Shown one piece after another: positions 36,490 through 48,565 of a stretch of 64,000 nt of DNA. The number at the start of each line of letters is the position of its first letter. Position 1 is the stretch's first letter. The DNA comes from Henricia sp. BOLD:AAB3569. Lineage: Eukaryota > Echinodermata > Asteroidea > Spinulosida > Echinasteridae. The notes under the pieces were generated by a model. The model saw only the letters and a program-made list of their open reading frames with translations. It searched no databases and was not told where the DNA came from. The position numbers and the translations under genes were made by a program. The stretch lies in assembly GCA_037783545.1 (NCBI GenBank), contig JBBELK010000305.1:124001-188000 (forward strand), written 5' to 3'.

Positions 36490-37103
36490 CTATTACCTGT
36501 TTTGTGGAAAAAACGGTGAAATTCTGGCTCACAATGAAGCTCTTTTGAAGTAAATAGCGGTGCATTGCGACGGGTGGTTTTGTCACGGAACGAACGGCAT
36601 TCACAGCGGTCTGTGTACAGCAGTGGGAACGGTCCATGTGAGCCGTAGTTCCCACGTGTTTGAACATCGGCCGTTACAAGTTAGAACGAGCGACTCATTT
36701 TTCTTTCTCTTAGTAATAAAAAAGAAAATCTTTCTGCTCTTTTTTTTTCATGGTGTCCGGTAAAGCCTTGAGCACACAACCACACAACTACTGGGCACAT
36801 CTCTGGCTTTTTGCAAGAGACGGATTCTTCAAAAAACATCATCGAACACAGACGGTTTTCGGAGTTTTTCCGTGTAAACGTATATGGAACTGCCGACCGT
36901 GTTTACTCGTGTTTCTCAGGATTTATACCTAATTACATTAATACCTAATGAGCGTTTCAAAAATCGCACTTTTGCTTGCGATTTATCCACTTAAAACGGA
37001 CAATTTGAAATAAACAGCTGTGTAATCGGCTGGAGGGATATGTCGACTATCGAAAAGGTGCAAATGCTGGATTTTTCGTCAAGGGGGATTCTAGCTCTTT
37101 AAA
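36490..37103. repeat. Inverted partial copy of composite element A
   Basis: Matches the reverse complement of 14951-16250 but is continuous where the GC-rich element (15244-15893) sits in copy A. It ends in GGGGGATTCTAGCTCTTTAA, the terminal motif of the family. Confidence 0.82.
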
Positions 37104-37440
37104 TGAGCTTGTTCAGATGTTTCTCAGAAAATTTGTTTCGTTCTAACCTAAATATCATATAAAATATCTCCCCAAAATGCTATCCATGGGAAGAAAGCAG
37201 GAAATTTGCAATCTCCAATTTGGATGTGTGGAAGCAAGAAGAGTTGGTATATTCACTGAATCTTGGACTGCTTTTATAGAACCAAATAATTTACAGAAAA
37301 ACTATATCCATAAAAATATACGGATTGAGAGCGCAGAATTTTCGAATGGTATAGAACAATATGACACCTGCTATATCAAAAACTCATCACAAAGCATGAG
37401 GTAAGTGGGCGGGTGGGAGGGTTGCTCAAAAAAGTAAGCA
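37103..37440 (+). repeat. Dispersed repeat D, copy 2
   Basis: See 35452-35790. This copy lies exactly between the two partial copies of element A. Confidence 0.73.
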
Positions 37441-37489
37441 GGCTGTACTGGGTATGTCATTTGTATAGACACGGCGCTAATAGTAGATT

Positions 37490-37830
37490 ATTGTCATATT
37501 ACATCAAGTGTTTTACACGTTTGTATTTTAAATTGCAAGGACAAAACAGGCATGATGAAAATTCACTCCGTGTATATTCTATTTAATACTGCACAGGCCG
37601 TTTTGTGTTCTTCTCAGGATGACGTCAAAACCTTGTTTATCAACAAACCAAGTGACCTCGAGCGTTTCAAAATTTCGGGTGAAGAGGGTCGGAACTGCTT
37701 TGCGTTTTAAGCAAAAGGCTGTTGATTTTGTTTGTGTAAAACAAGTTGTGATGGTGTTGTAGACACATACACCTCCATGATAAACAGGAAAACTTTAAAC
37801 ATGTTGACGGGGGGATACTAGCTGTTTAAA
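37490..37830 (+). repeat. Direct partial copy of composite element A
   Basis: Matches 16265-16600 through CAAGGACAAAACAGGCATGA, CAAGTGACCTCGAGCGTTTC and CTCCATGATAAACAGGAAAA. Ends GATACTAGCTGTTTAAA. Confidence 0.87.
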
Positions 37831-37948
37831 ACCAAAAATTCACAAACAGGCTATCCTGCGTAAGCCGACCAAGGGTCACATAACGTTGTTTTACTGCTCA
37901 TTGCAATCCGCTCTATAGGTCTCCTTTTTCATGGGTACATCCATGTAC

Positions 37949-38125
37949 AATAGACAGCCGAAGTGTAACGTGGTTGCCATGGTGATTGGCTCTAAACATC
38001 ATGGCCTTTGGAAAAAGTACCATAATATTGCAAAAGCACAGGGACACGGTTCAGTGATTTTTAGCGTAGAGCCATTGACTATAGGCAACAAACAAAAGAT
38101 GACGTATGCACTTCGGCAGTCTATG
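37949..38125. mobile_element. MITE, CTATAGACAGCCGAAGTG ends, copy 2
   Basis: Inverted relative to 8391-8566, with the same TIRs and internal GGTTGCCATGG, TTTTTAGCG/TTTTTAGTT and TGGAAAAAGTACCAT segments. Confidence 0.85.
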
Positions 38126-39237
38126 GTATACTTCCATATTTGGACGGGCGGCCATGACAGGTGGCAGTCATATTGTCACCGTGCGTCATGCACGAGTAGG
38201 CATCACTTTGTGGTTTTATTGTCACATCATTTCAATATGAAAACGTGCCCTTGTCTTGGCCGACACTCAATCCTACAAGTAAATACGATTTACATACATC
38301 CTATGGAGTTATAGTGTTAAATTAAGAACGAATTTACTAGTTTTCAAGTGATCACCACATAACTTGATTTTCAAGCACTGATCAGCAGCATCTCTCTCAC
38401 GGATGCTATACTGACTACATCATTGGTATAACTATATACAAAATCCTCTCTAGCCAAGCGTTTCTTCATATAATGTCTTATTTGTGGTGTACATGCATTA
38501 TAGCCCTACGATTTTGGACCATTGGAAGTTTTCATTCCCCAAACTCATGGCTAGTCTCACTTCAGTTGCGACATTCACATGACAGATCACGTACGTTCTC
38601 TATCTCGTACGCTACCAGCATTTGTCCCAGGCTCAACTTGTGTACGTAGCGCTCCGGCACCAGCTGTGGTGGCAACCCATGTGGTGGGTATTATGTGCAT
38701 ACAAGTGAAGCTTTTATGAGATAAACATTTACCGATCTTATTTAACAATTACAAATTAAAGAAATTAACTACATAATGTATATACAGTGCAGTACAAAAA
38801 TCACAAGGATGCAACCGGGAACGTACCACGCAGTTTCGAGGTGTCAACAGGGCACCAAGACACGATGGCCCCGGGAATTATGATTTCAAATCCAATATTT
38901 CATTCGGTTTAAGATGAATGATCTTTGAACCCGAGGTTGTGTACTTAACGCGACCCGATCAAAGCGGTTTAGACACCCCTTAACACAAGGACACTTTTCC
39001 GGCATAAATTATTCCAGCACATGTCAACGGCTGAGATTTATCCCTCGGTATCAGACAAATATCTTCATCATGTGGGGTTGTTTAAATACACAAACGTTGT
39101 CCATATATCAAAATGAGGATTTTACGGTCTGTCTGTAATGGGAGCAGACTGTATAATATACTGGCGTTCTGGGTCTTTCCATGAAGAGCACTGTGTGCCG
39201 CGCCGGATCCGAGGTGGTGCACGATGCTATTCTAATT
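38126..39237. other. No recognised features
   Basis: About 1.1 kb without a recognisable gene or repeat. Confidence 0.35.
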
Positions 39238-39365
39238 TCAACAGAAATTAATCAGCATTTTGCGTGTAACAATTGATGGCTGGCGCCCCTAATTCTCCAC
39301 GGGAGGTGCAGTTTAGAAAGTCACATGCTACACTGTTGTTGCTACGTGGTGCATGCCATTGGATG
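39238..39365 (+). repeat. Dispersed repeat, copy 1 (copy 2 at 49051-49190)
   Basis: CAACAGAAATTAATCRGCAT through ATGGCTGGCGCCCC, GGAGGTGCAGTTTAGAA and CTGTTGTTGCTA is shared in direct orientation. Confidence 0.8.
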
Positions 39366-39387
39366 TCACAATTCTGTGTCCGTTACG

Positions 39388-39910
39388 TTTAACAGATCTG
39401 CTAACAGATCTGTTAACACGGCAGTAATCTCGACCTCTAATTGAATGTCCAGATTAACAGATCCGTTAATACGGTGTTAAAACCATGTTAATTCTCTACA
39501 ATGTACACAATTCTGTGTTACGTGTTAGTGTAACAGATCTGGGGCCAATTTCATAAAGCTGTTAAGCAGAAAAATTAGCTTAATCCAAAATTTGTTCGCT
39601 TTATAAAAATGGTTCAATAGTCAATTTTACCTCAATAGCAGAACACCAGTCAATTGTAATACACATCACAGAATATTTTGACTGCTAACCCATTTTTATA
39701 AAGCAAACAAATTTTGGATTAAGCAAATTTTTCTGCTAAACAGCTTTAGGAAATTGGCCCCTGTTAACTTAATTGTGACCTCAGAACAAACACCGTGTTA
39801 ACTCGATGTTAACATGGTGTTAACGTGTTAGTGTTACATGTTATGTTATTTTTCAACAGCTCCTGTTGCAGATCGTGTTAGTATAACATATCTGTTAACG
39901 GATCTGTTAA
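39388..39910. mobile_element. Element with TTAACAGATCTGTTAAC repeats
   Basis: Repeated inverted words (TTAACAGATCTG, CTGTTAACGGATCTGTTAA, GTGTTAACRTGGTGTTAA) crowd both ends. The organisation is like 31948-32697 but the sequence differs. It hosts the nested MITE at 39542-39760. Confidence 0.65.
39542..39760. mobile_element. GGGCCAATTTCATAAAGC MITE, copy 1
   Basis: Ends GGGCCAATTTCATAAAGC and complement, flanked by CTG on both sides (39539-39541, 39761-39763). Removing it rebuilds AACAGATCTGTTAAC, a word that recurs in the host element. Arms pair over most of its length. Confidence 0.9.
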
Positions 39911-41065
39911 GTGAATCTGAACGAAGTGGGTGGTGTTAATTTTGATTATTTTAGAACTTTCGTAATTCTTGATAAATGAAGGTTCAGTTTTCAGCACAAG
40001 TTATAAATGCGTTTGGTCCTGCATTTGAGACATTTTTTGGCTCCGTGAAGATTCTGGAAATTTCATAGATGAAGCATGGAGGACGAAAACACAGTGTTTT
40101 CTTCCTCCATGGATGAAGTAATACTGCAACCGTATGGAGGATGAGGCTGTGCAGGAAAAAATGAACGGTGCACCAATATCTCCTTATCGCACCGCCACGA
40201 CCACAAGTATGTTTTTCATGCAAACACTTGAAGCTTAACCCAGGATAAACGGTAGTCTGCTAAGCAATAGACCCTCAGCATATCTATTTAACCCATTTCA
40301 GATAACGATTAGATTACATTCATCGTGTTTACAATGAAAACAAAATCTGTCTCGATAAACCATAAACAAAGAAGGTTAGAATCGTCCATTGCTTCCCAGG
40401 GGATGTTAATGGCGCGGAGTTACAATCGGAAAAATTATTGGCGATTCATTTGACAGGGAAACTTAGAGTAATACGTTGATACAAAATTTCATTTAAATAT
40501 TATGAACATAGTTAGCTGATTTTAATAAAGACAATAGTGTTACGTTTTAAATAAAATCTACGTTCTTACAAACTTTTTGAAAGAGCCTAAACAGTTGTCT
40601 AGACGACGTTGCCGTCACGTGATCAGAAACACGTCAAGCAAGCACTCGAGTCGAGTGTGCTTGTGCGGGTGCGTGGGGCAAGCGGGTTATCTTCGTATTT
40701 TCCTTCATTTATCATAAGTTGAGCATAATATACATGTAGAAGTTTCTTTCAAATACAAACGACAAGGTAGTCTCTGAAGCATTAAGCGGGTAAGTAAACC
40801 CAAGCATTTCTCCCCCTGTGAAATTGTATTGAATTTCTCCCGTGGGTCGCGTTCCCGCGGTCCCGTACCCGCGGTCCCGTACCGTGACGTACCGGTACTG
40901 ACGTTTCATCGTTCATTTCATTTCTTATTTCTCAATAAACTTTACAAAGTACAAAAACACAATAAAAAGGTAAGATAAAAATAAACAGAGGAAGTAGGCC
41001 CAGGCCTACATTGTACACGTTTTTTTTTATCTGTGGAGGATTTATTACTCTAGTACTAGTACTAG
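39911..41065. other. No recognised genes
   Basis: Contains a short local tandem (CCCGCGGTCCCGTACC units) at about 40850-40890. Otherwise nothing is supported. Confidence 0.35.
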
Positions 41066-41070
41066 TAGGC

Positions 41071-41710
41071 CTACGTACTAGCGGTTTCGAGTCAACTCGG
41101 TCCCAAGTCAACTCGGTCTCGGTCAACTCGGTCCCGAGTCAACTCGGTCCCAACGAACTAAGGCCCAGGACAACTCGACCGCTCCTGAAAATGTACAAGA
41201 TTTCTAAGCAGCCGATCTTTTCCGATTCATTTGACGCAATATGCCGAATTACTTTACATTTTTGTTCATGAAAAATTAATACGCGAGGCCGAGGGCTTGT
41301 GAAAGCGAATTTGACAGTTTGCGCCACAAATTTGCTTAGGCCTTAGTTCAACTAAATAGGCAAATTTTCACTGCAAATTGTTTGACGTCAGATTTACGGG
41401 CAATTTTGGTGGGGCGCGGATTGCATTAAACGGTATATATACATTTTGGGTTGTACTCTCGTTTTAAGCATGAACCGTGCCGGCCTGCCGCAAACCTTGA
41501 TATTTTCTTGGGCCCGATGTCGTGCGCGTGCGGCGTAAGGCGTTCCTTTTATTGGCGACTACGCCGATTATGATCTTCAAACTTTTATTTACGTAGGCTA
41601 CATTTATTTGCCAATGACGGTCGAGTTGTCCTGGGGCTTAGTTCGTCGGGACCGAGTTGACCTGGGACCGAGTTGACCTGGGACCGAGTTGACCTGTACC
41701 CGTACTAGCC
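41071..41710. mobile_element. TIR element with CAACTCGGTCCC repeats
   Basis: The left end has tandem GAGTCAACTCGGTCCC units and the right end the complementary GGGACCGAGTTGACCT units. AACTAAGGCCCAGGACAACT pairs with its complement at about 41630. No transposase is seen. Confidence 0.78.
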
Positions 41711-41745
41711 TAGGGTAGCTACCGGAAATGTTACCTTAGCCCTAA

Positions 41746-42901
41746 TGCACCTATCAATTGTATGACGCACCTTCGGACCCCCGGGAAAGGTGCGTCAATG
41801 TCCACAGGAGCGTCATCTTTTTGGGTAACATGACGCACCCTCGGTCACTTTTTGTGACGGACCATTCTGGTCAAATGACGCTTCAAACTACCACATTTTG
41901 ACGCACCATCTTTGGAAAACGACGCACCTTGACGGACATATATGACTGACATACCTGTATACAAAATATAAATGTACACGGCGAAAATGAATATCGAAGG
42001 CGAACACCCGGCAAAGGCGCCGCTGGCGATGGTTATTCCCATTCGAAAAATCCAACCAGAGCCGTCCGGACGACGGGCGTACGCATACGATCGATCACGA
42101 ATGTTTTCAGCCGGCGCGAAAACATCTCTGGCATGCAATGTTGGCCAACAACACTGGTACCCGGCTTTCCATAGACGCGTGCACAAAAGTACTGAAACCA
42201 GTCAACAACCGGTACCCGGCTTTCCATAGACGAGTACACAAAACTAATGTAAACCAGCGCGCTTGGCGACCATCTTGCTTTCAGAAGATACCATTAAGCA
42301 GTAAAGGGGTAGTTTCATTGATTGCGTAGGAGGTTTTTTTTTAGTAGGCCTGCCCTAATGAAATGAGTATGAACGCAAATAAACCGTTTAAATAAATGGG
42401 ACACTAACATTTATTCGAATTTATATGAAACAAAACAACAAAGACATTAAACAGATGTACCTCGGAAACAGTACGGTCACCCCTCCTTCCAAAATGGTAT
42501 TATTCCACTCGGCAGTATTTTTGACGTGTTTCGTTTTTCCTCCCGTTTTTCATGCATTTTTAGAAAGTACATGCACATGCAAAGGGAACTAAAATGATGT
42601 TTCAAATCTGTTGAATTCCATTTCACTCTGTGGGTGTACATTTAGGGGGCTTAAATATTTTTTAACGGGACTTTTTGAACGCCGTGCCGTCGTGGTTTTG
42701 TTTGATCGGGCGCTGTGGAAAACCAATGGACACTGTTATACTGACGCACCATTGACACACCTTGACGCACTAGTCATGGTAATCGTGACGGACCAATGTG
42801 TACTTTGACGCAATACCTTCGTCAAAATATGACTGGACATTCCGGGACATGACGCACCTCTCCCGGGGTTCTGAGGGTGCGTCATACAATTGATAGGTGC
42901 A
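41746..42901. mobile_element. TIR element with TGACGCACC subterminal repeats
   Basis: The ends TGCACCTATCAATTGTATGA and complement are followed inward by more than ten TGACGCACC / GGTGCGTCA words within about 200 bases at each end. A duplicated GGTACCCGGCTTTCCATAGA unit (42157 and 42210) lies inside. No transposase frame is recognised. Confidence 0.87.
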
Positions 42902-43117
42902 TAACTGTGGTTATTTCATATCTTATACCCTTTTTCGTTTGTTATAGATAAACTCCTAGGCGCCCGAACGAAACTAGCTGAAAATATTCGTGCGTGGATA
43001 TTTCTGGCTGGTCCACAACAAGATGGGTCGGAATTTTTTTATTTCCCCCTTTAAAAGATCGCAGAATAACTAAATTCTTTAGAAAAATATGACCACATTG
43101 TTTCAGTGAACGAGGAC

Positions 43118-43303
43118 GAACACTTTAGTTTTACTTCGCCCCCGGCAACCGTGACTATCGTCATCATTTCGTTCACCAAACGTCACAATCGTCATGATGT
43201 GTACATTCGAACACTTTAGTTTTACTTCGCCCCCAACAATCGTCATCATATCGTTCACGAGACAGAATGATTCTGTCCCTACGGGGTTTCCCGTAGGGAC
43301 AGA
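43118..43303. repeat. Tandem duplication and adjacent hairpin
   Basis: About 50-base units beginning GAACACTTTAGTTTTACTTC start at 43118 and 43208. A hairpin TCTGTCCCTACGGG/CCCGTAGGGACAGA is at 43272-43303. Confidence 0.8.
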
Positions 43304-43920
43304 AGGAACCCCTTTCATACAGTGGATTGTTGTAATTTTGCCTCGAAATTAGAATCACACCCAAAAATTTCCTCCTAGTTGTGTCCTGCAGTGGTTTGAG
43401 ATGTCCATGATTGGAAATGATTGGAAACAAATACTTACAACACCGTTTTTAAAGCCAAAATGTTCTCCAACGTACAAACTGAACAACTGCTTCCGTTGTT
43501 GCCGTGTTAATAAGTCTGGACGTGAGAGAGGGCGCTTTCTACGTGAAAATAAATTACAGTTGGGCATGCCAAATTGCGGACAGACTGTATCAAGCCTGAT
43601 CGTTAATCGGGAAAAAATACATTTACACGTACGCAGTCCTTTCCGTGCCGCTAGCGCTGTACACACTGAGGAAATGACTTGGCTGCGCTTCCCGACGGCT
43701 GTTTCATTACTTAACACTTAATGTCAACCATGTCCATACTAAAATGTGGAGAAAACATTTTTCTCAGCAGCGCTTGTGTACTACCAGTTTTTGTGATATT
43801 TGGGGCAGAACATCTCACTCAGCAACTGTAGTGTAACTAATAACATGGTAAAATATGATTTACTTTTGTCAGGCCCTAGTGCCCCATGTGGAGTAGCTGC
43901 TGTCAGACCCCGCCGGCAAC

Positions 43921-46900
43921 ATGACAACATTGCCAAGACTAGCGCCACAAGAAACATCCATCGGTGTCCTACCTGCCTCAGGGCCTACGACACCCTGCAT
44001 GGTGCGTCGCTCCAGCTCCAAAACCTTCATTGATGATGGTGGCAGCAGACGCCGACAATTGTCGCGGTCCTGGGATGAGAGATTGTTGCACACGGCCGGT
44101 GGCAACAGGTCTCTACCCCGACTCAACCCACTAAATCCCCCACGATTCAGCAGAACCGTGACACTGGAAACTGCGGACTCGCACTACCAGAATGAGCTAA
44201 GGAGTCTGTTGATGAAACGTGAACAGTATCACAAGGCACACAACCAATGGATGAAGCCTTTTTATGGATCAAATGTGGAGAAAGAATATTACAGGTACAC
44301 CATGTACATTGTACAATAGACCTTTATCACGGTGTGGCCATCTTCCCTTTCCCCTATTAAAATGAACGTAACTAAAGCGAGGCTTGCCGAAATAAAATAG
44401 TTTGGCCCCGTGTTGAAAATGTTCATTGTGTGCATTACAATGAAATGCGCGCTGTGTGATCAAGAAAACGCGCAGCGCGGACAGTGATTCTCTCAAAACA
44501 ACAACGGAAGACTGCACGCGCTATCGTGCTGACACGCACATGCACTGATCATGCCTGACATGTACTATGCAGTGGGGAACAAGACAAAGATTGACGCACC
44601 GTGATAAAGGTCTATTGCATTGGTTAAATTGGCCTTTTGGGTGTTTCACACAAATAGTGTCTGGTGTATTTACGAGAGTAAAACAAATACAACATGGTTT
44701 GCTGGATAATAGTGTACAAATATTGACTGCAATGAGGGGCATGGTCATGCCCCGAGAGGCATTGTCATGGCTTCGAGATCTCCCAGGACCTATATACCGG
44801 TAGTCTTAATCATGACTTTTTTGTGTATGGAAATAAATTGAAATGAATTGTTTGTTTCAACAAACCACACATACATGTATCCCTATTCCAGGCTTATATA
44901 CCGGTATCAACATTTCTTGAACTGTCCTAAAGTAGTTAAAATACAAAAAAAATACACTTCCCCAAGAAACATTCTTCCAATTTCTTAAACAATCATTGCC
45001 TATTAATCAGTGCATGACCCTATAATTCCACTCTGGTCCATATAGTTTTTTGTATAATTATACATGTCCACGAGATGCAGCTAAAATTGTATGTTTATAA
45101 TAATGCATCATAACTAAAAAATTAGTAAAAAGCAATAACAAATTAACTACTGCATGTTCATGCCTGATTTTTTTTCCCCCTTTTGTTATCCCAAAAACAC
45201 TCAATGTGGCAAACGACCTCACTCCAGTATTTATAAACTCAGTATACCTAAAACATGTATGTTTTATTTGAAGCGGCATGTGTTGGCATGGCTACTGTAT
45301 CATGCATATTACTATGTACATGTATTGTACGTGTATTTGCAATTACAGTAAAGTGCGCAATAAGTGTTGTGACATGTCTGATCACCAGCCACGGTAGCAA
45401 CATGGACATAGCATTTACTGTATAGCCCACTAGAACATTAGCTCAGCGGGCACAAGTGTATACATGTACAATGTACGTACATGTATGCTATAATGCTGTA
45501 GTAATCCAAGTTATTTAGTGAAGAACTTCTGTCCTGTGTCCATGCTACATTGCGTATGGATGACAGCGTGGTCTATCTGCACATATGCCGCACAATACAA
45601 TGTATGTAATATACATTAATATACAGTGCTGACCTAAACTTTGTTTTTACCATACGTCATACTGTATTCATGATTGAGAGCCAAATGGTCCACTCACAAT
45701 CACATGCCATAACCTACATGTATCATCTACAGTACGCATGCGTAAGAATGTGTAGTGTAGGTATGTGAAAATACAAATGGCACATGTATAATGTTGCTCA
45801 TTATTTCTTTGCACTCAATGGATGCCAAAACATTGAGGAAATACTTTTCATATATCTTGCATTAGTTTTTGGGGCACTTTTTATAGCCCAAAATTGCTCA
45901 ATACCCCGGTACCTTATACTTAAAATATACTTTAAAAGAGTGAGTTTGTTCTGCTTTTTATAGGAAGGGCACGAGAGATGTTTTGAAGAACCAGATGTCG
46001 GACCATGAGACTGCTTACAGACAATACCTAATGGAGAGGATGGGGGAGAGCGATCGAGCCATTAACTACGATCAGAAATGTCTGGAGGATGACCATAAGG
46101 CTTCGCAGAAGAAATCAGCATTCCTACGACAGTTTAGAGATGAGAACAAAAGGGTGGGTTTGGAGTGTACACAATGTAGATGTAACTGTTTAGAGCCAAA
46201 CTGACTTGAGTAACACCCTGTTTGCACTTGATCCCGAGGTCGAACACCGAGCTCGGGATCAGCCACGGATCACAAACTGAGTGTAAACGCTCTCGGGACC
46301 AAATTGGCCCCGAAACAGACCCCAAGATTTTGGTCTCGCATTGGTGGAGGGTTTGATCTGGAGCTCGGGATCAGTTTGTCGTTAGATAAGCAATCTGCAA
46401 CACAGCCGTAGCGGGGGAAAAGCTCGCGAAATTCAAGTGTCCTTGTACACTGTACTAGGCTTGGGCAACTCCAGCATTTTCGGAGTCGACTCCGATTCCA
46501 TTTGGGGGGGTGGGGGGGGGGGGGGGGGGGGGGGGGGGGAAGGAATCCACACAGTGCTGCTAAATGCACTAGCTGATAAGGTATGCTTATTTAGCAGAGC
46601 ATCAAAATACGGTGACAAAAAGTACTAGCACGACCAATGTTTCTTCTGCCATTGTATGCTTTAATTGATTTGCAGCTGATTTCACGAAAAATTGCGTAGC
46701 TTGCGCAATGTTTGAAAATGGCATAAGCCCCATAGGCCTGCGTGTAATTATCACAGAAATGTTGCGCAGTGTACGCAATAAAAAGTTACGCAAGCGGGCT
46801 TACGCACACGTGCGTAAGGATTCGTGAAATCGGCTGCTGCAACCTACATGTAAGTCCAATGTTTATTATTGACCCCTTTCCAATGACGTCATTTTGGGAG

Positions 46901-47414
46901 TCAAATAATGCCGTGTCACTGTGGAAACAATGTGCGTGCACGTTGTGTGTCCACAGCATGCGTAACGCGCTATACCAAGGCTCCCATTGGTGAATTAAAC
47001 GCGTTACACCCACCAGAGAGACACAACGCGCACGCACATCGCTTCCACAATGACTCAGCTTTATTTGACTCCCAAAATGGTGTATTCGCACATGTTCGAA
47101 AGGGGTCAATAGATGTACTAAATGGCCGCAGCTAAATGACCACTTGAGGAATCTATTATATCGGTTCGAAAATTTGTAGTAACTATTCATGCACTTTTTA
47201 AAAATTTTTACTGGATTGCATTTTGGACTAGCAATATGGATACCCGGTCATTTTCAGATTCGGCTAATTTTCAGTTGTTTTTTTCCCTCGTATTTTTCCA
47301 CAGCTAATGGAGCAGAAAGAAGAACAGCAAAAATTCAACCGGCTACGAGAAAACCAGAGCGAGGGCGAACTGCTACGTTACAATCCCATTAACTGGAGTC
47401 AGACATTACGATAA
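43921..47414 (+). CDS. Unrecognised charged, probably coiled-coil protein, three coding exons
   Basis: Exons 43921-44294, 45964-46153 and 47304-47414 join in frame (phase 2, then phase 0) to 224 residues ending in ...NPINWSQTLR and TAA. An AG acceptor at 43871-43872 and an in-frame stop upstream of the ATG suggest that a 5' non-coding exon exists upstream. Residues 1-75 are Ser/Thr/Arg/Pro-rich with arginine clusters; residues from about 80 on are rich in Lys, Glu, Gln and Arg without Pro and look helical (QNELRSLLMKREQYHKAHNQ; DENKRLMEQKEEQQKFNRLR). I do not recognise the family. Small helical proteins of this kind include axonemal microtubule-associated factors, but that is only a guess. 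Donors GTACAC and GTGGGT and acceptors TATAG and CCACAG are ordinary. Confidence 0.75.
44316..44616. mobile_element. MITE, AATAGACCTTTATCACGGTG ends, copy 1
   Basis: 301 bases with 20-base TIRs, starting 22 bases after the splice donor of the first coding exon. A copy in opposite orientation is at 56366-56662, sharing CATCTTCCCTTTCCCCTATT, ATTTTCAACACGGGG-type and CGCGTTTTCTTGATC blocks. Confidence 0.93.
44617..45960. other. Intron 1 remainder
   Basis: A+T-rich, with several ACATGTAC words (e.g. 45466-45485). No repeat copy or domain is recognised. Confidence 0.4.
46455..46540 (+). repeat. Dispersed repeat end with a 28-base poly-G run
   Basis: GGGCAACTCCAGCATTTTCG and GAGTCGACTCCGATTCCATT match the complement of 59513-59556. 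This is followed by G7 T G28 (46504-46539). Confidence 0.88.
46673..46836. mobile_element. CAGCCGATTTCACGAA MITE, copy 2
   Basis: Ends CAGCTGATTTCACGAA and complement of CAGCCGATTTCACGAA; right flank CTG, left flank TTG. Same family as the insertion in gag at 25184 but longer and less perfectly paired. It lies in intron 2. Confidence 0.82.
46870..47112. mobile_element. TIR element, TTGACCCCTTTC ends
   Basis: TTGACCCCTTTCCAATGACG... pairs with ...GTTCGAAAGGGGTCAA; inside, CATTTTGGGAGTCAAATAA pairs with its complement at 47067. Lies in intron 2. Confidence 0.8.
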
Positions 47415-47581
47415 TTCAATCGCAAACCATTAATTGCTTCTTTTAAGGTCGTTAAAGTTGTGATGGTGAAAAGCTCAGCTTGTCCCAGGTATTTTCTCAA
47501 AAACAATGAACTGATGATAAAAAAAATGTGCAATCCCCTTCTTTTTACAAACAAATGCTCTGGGAATTTTAGGTTTACTAC

Positions 47582-47938
47582 AGAGCGTGATCCAAAATAA
47601 TACCTTGATCTGTAAAGAAATTTCCATATTTTACAATCCTATTAACAGAATAAATTTGACTGGGCACACTGTGCCAACACATTTTCAAGAAATAGTTGAA
47701 AATGCATGTAAACAAAATGGCCTTTGTTGTAAATTTTTATTGATTATCTGTCCCTCGCGCATAAAACTGTAAAGTAAATTTTAACATGTGATAAACTGGG
47801 TGTGTGTATTAACATCAGTAGAAGGTAAACAAACGGGTTCACTTTAAAATTAGTTATCATTTGTTGTTGACTAAGTAAAGGCATTTGTCTCTTGTTTTCC
47901 GTCCCTCACGCGTGAGGGACGGAAATGGATCACGCTCT
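47582..47938. mobile_element. AGAGCGTGATCC family element, copy 2
   Basis: Direct-orientation copy of 12126-12521; begins 167 bases after the stop codon of the coiled-coil gene. It contains AATAAA at 47650, which could serve as that gene's poly(A) signal, and a hairpin TCCGTCCCTCACG/CGTGAGGGACGGA near its right end. Confidence 0.85.
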
Positions 47939-47942
47939 ACAC

Positions 47943-48560
47943 AACAAGTTTCAAATCCCATCCAAGGTTAAAGAGGAATTATACCCAAGAAACAAAAGAC
48001 CCTGTGCTCAACACAGGGGTGTGAGTGGAGAACCCAAACAAAATCTGCAATCGAGAAGCTGAAATTGCGAGCCCGGAGCCCTAACGGCGTGGGGTCCGGG
48101 GCCCGCTTAAGTTGCACTGACATCTTGATAAATTATAATGTCCCCAGTTAATGCATTTTAGGCCTATGGCTTCGAGAATGAAATTTTGTACTGAATGTCA
48201 GGAGAAAAAAAATAAAGCAGAAATTAAATTTTGGCACATAAAAAAAAAAAAGCTGAAATCAGCTAAAAATCTGAAATTTCACACCCCTGTCAACAATCGC
48301 AACTTGTAAATTATTTTTATGTAAAGAACAAATATCCCCTGAAAAGCGAATGCAAAGTTCAGAAAAAGACCGGCAATTGAAACTATGCCTCGCAGTAAGG
48401 GTGCCACCATTTTGTCAAAATACTGGGCAAAGAATGACACATTTGATATGTGCATTAATAACATGTTTTAAGTGATTGTCAAAACAACAATTGCAAATTG
48501 TATGTGAATAGTGCACTAAGTTGTGTTTCCAAACTGGTAGTTTACACTATCCGATATAGC
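47943..48560. other. No recognised features
   Basis: Short A-rich runs only. Confidence 0.35.
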
Positions 48561-48565
48561 CGTAA

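Noticed and set aside
46270-46628. Poly-proline and poly-glycine frames
   Set aside because: Readings of the poly-G run in an intron.
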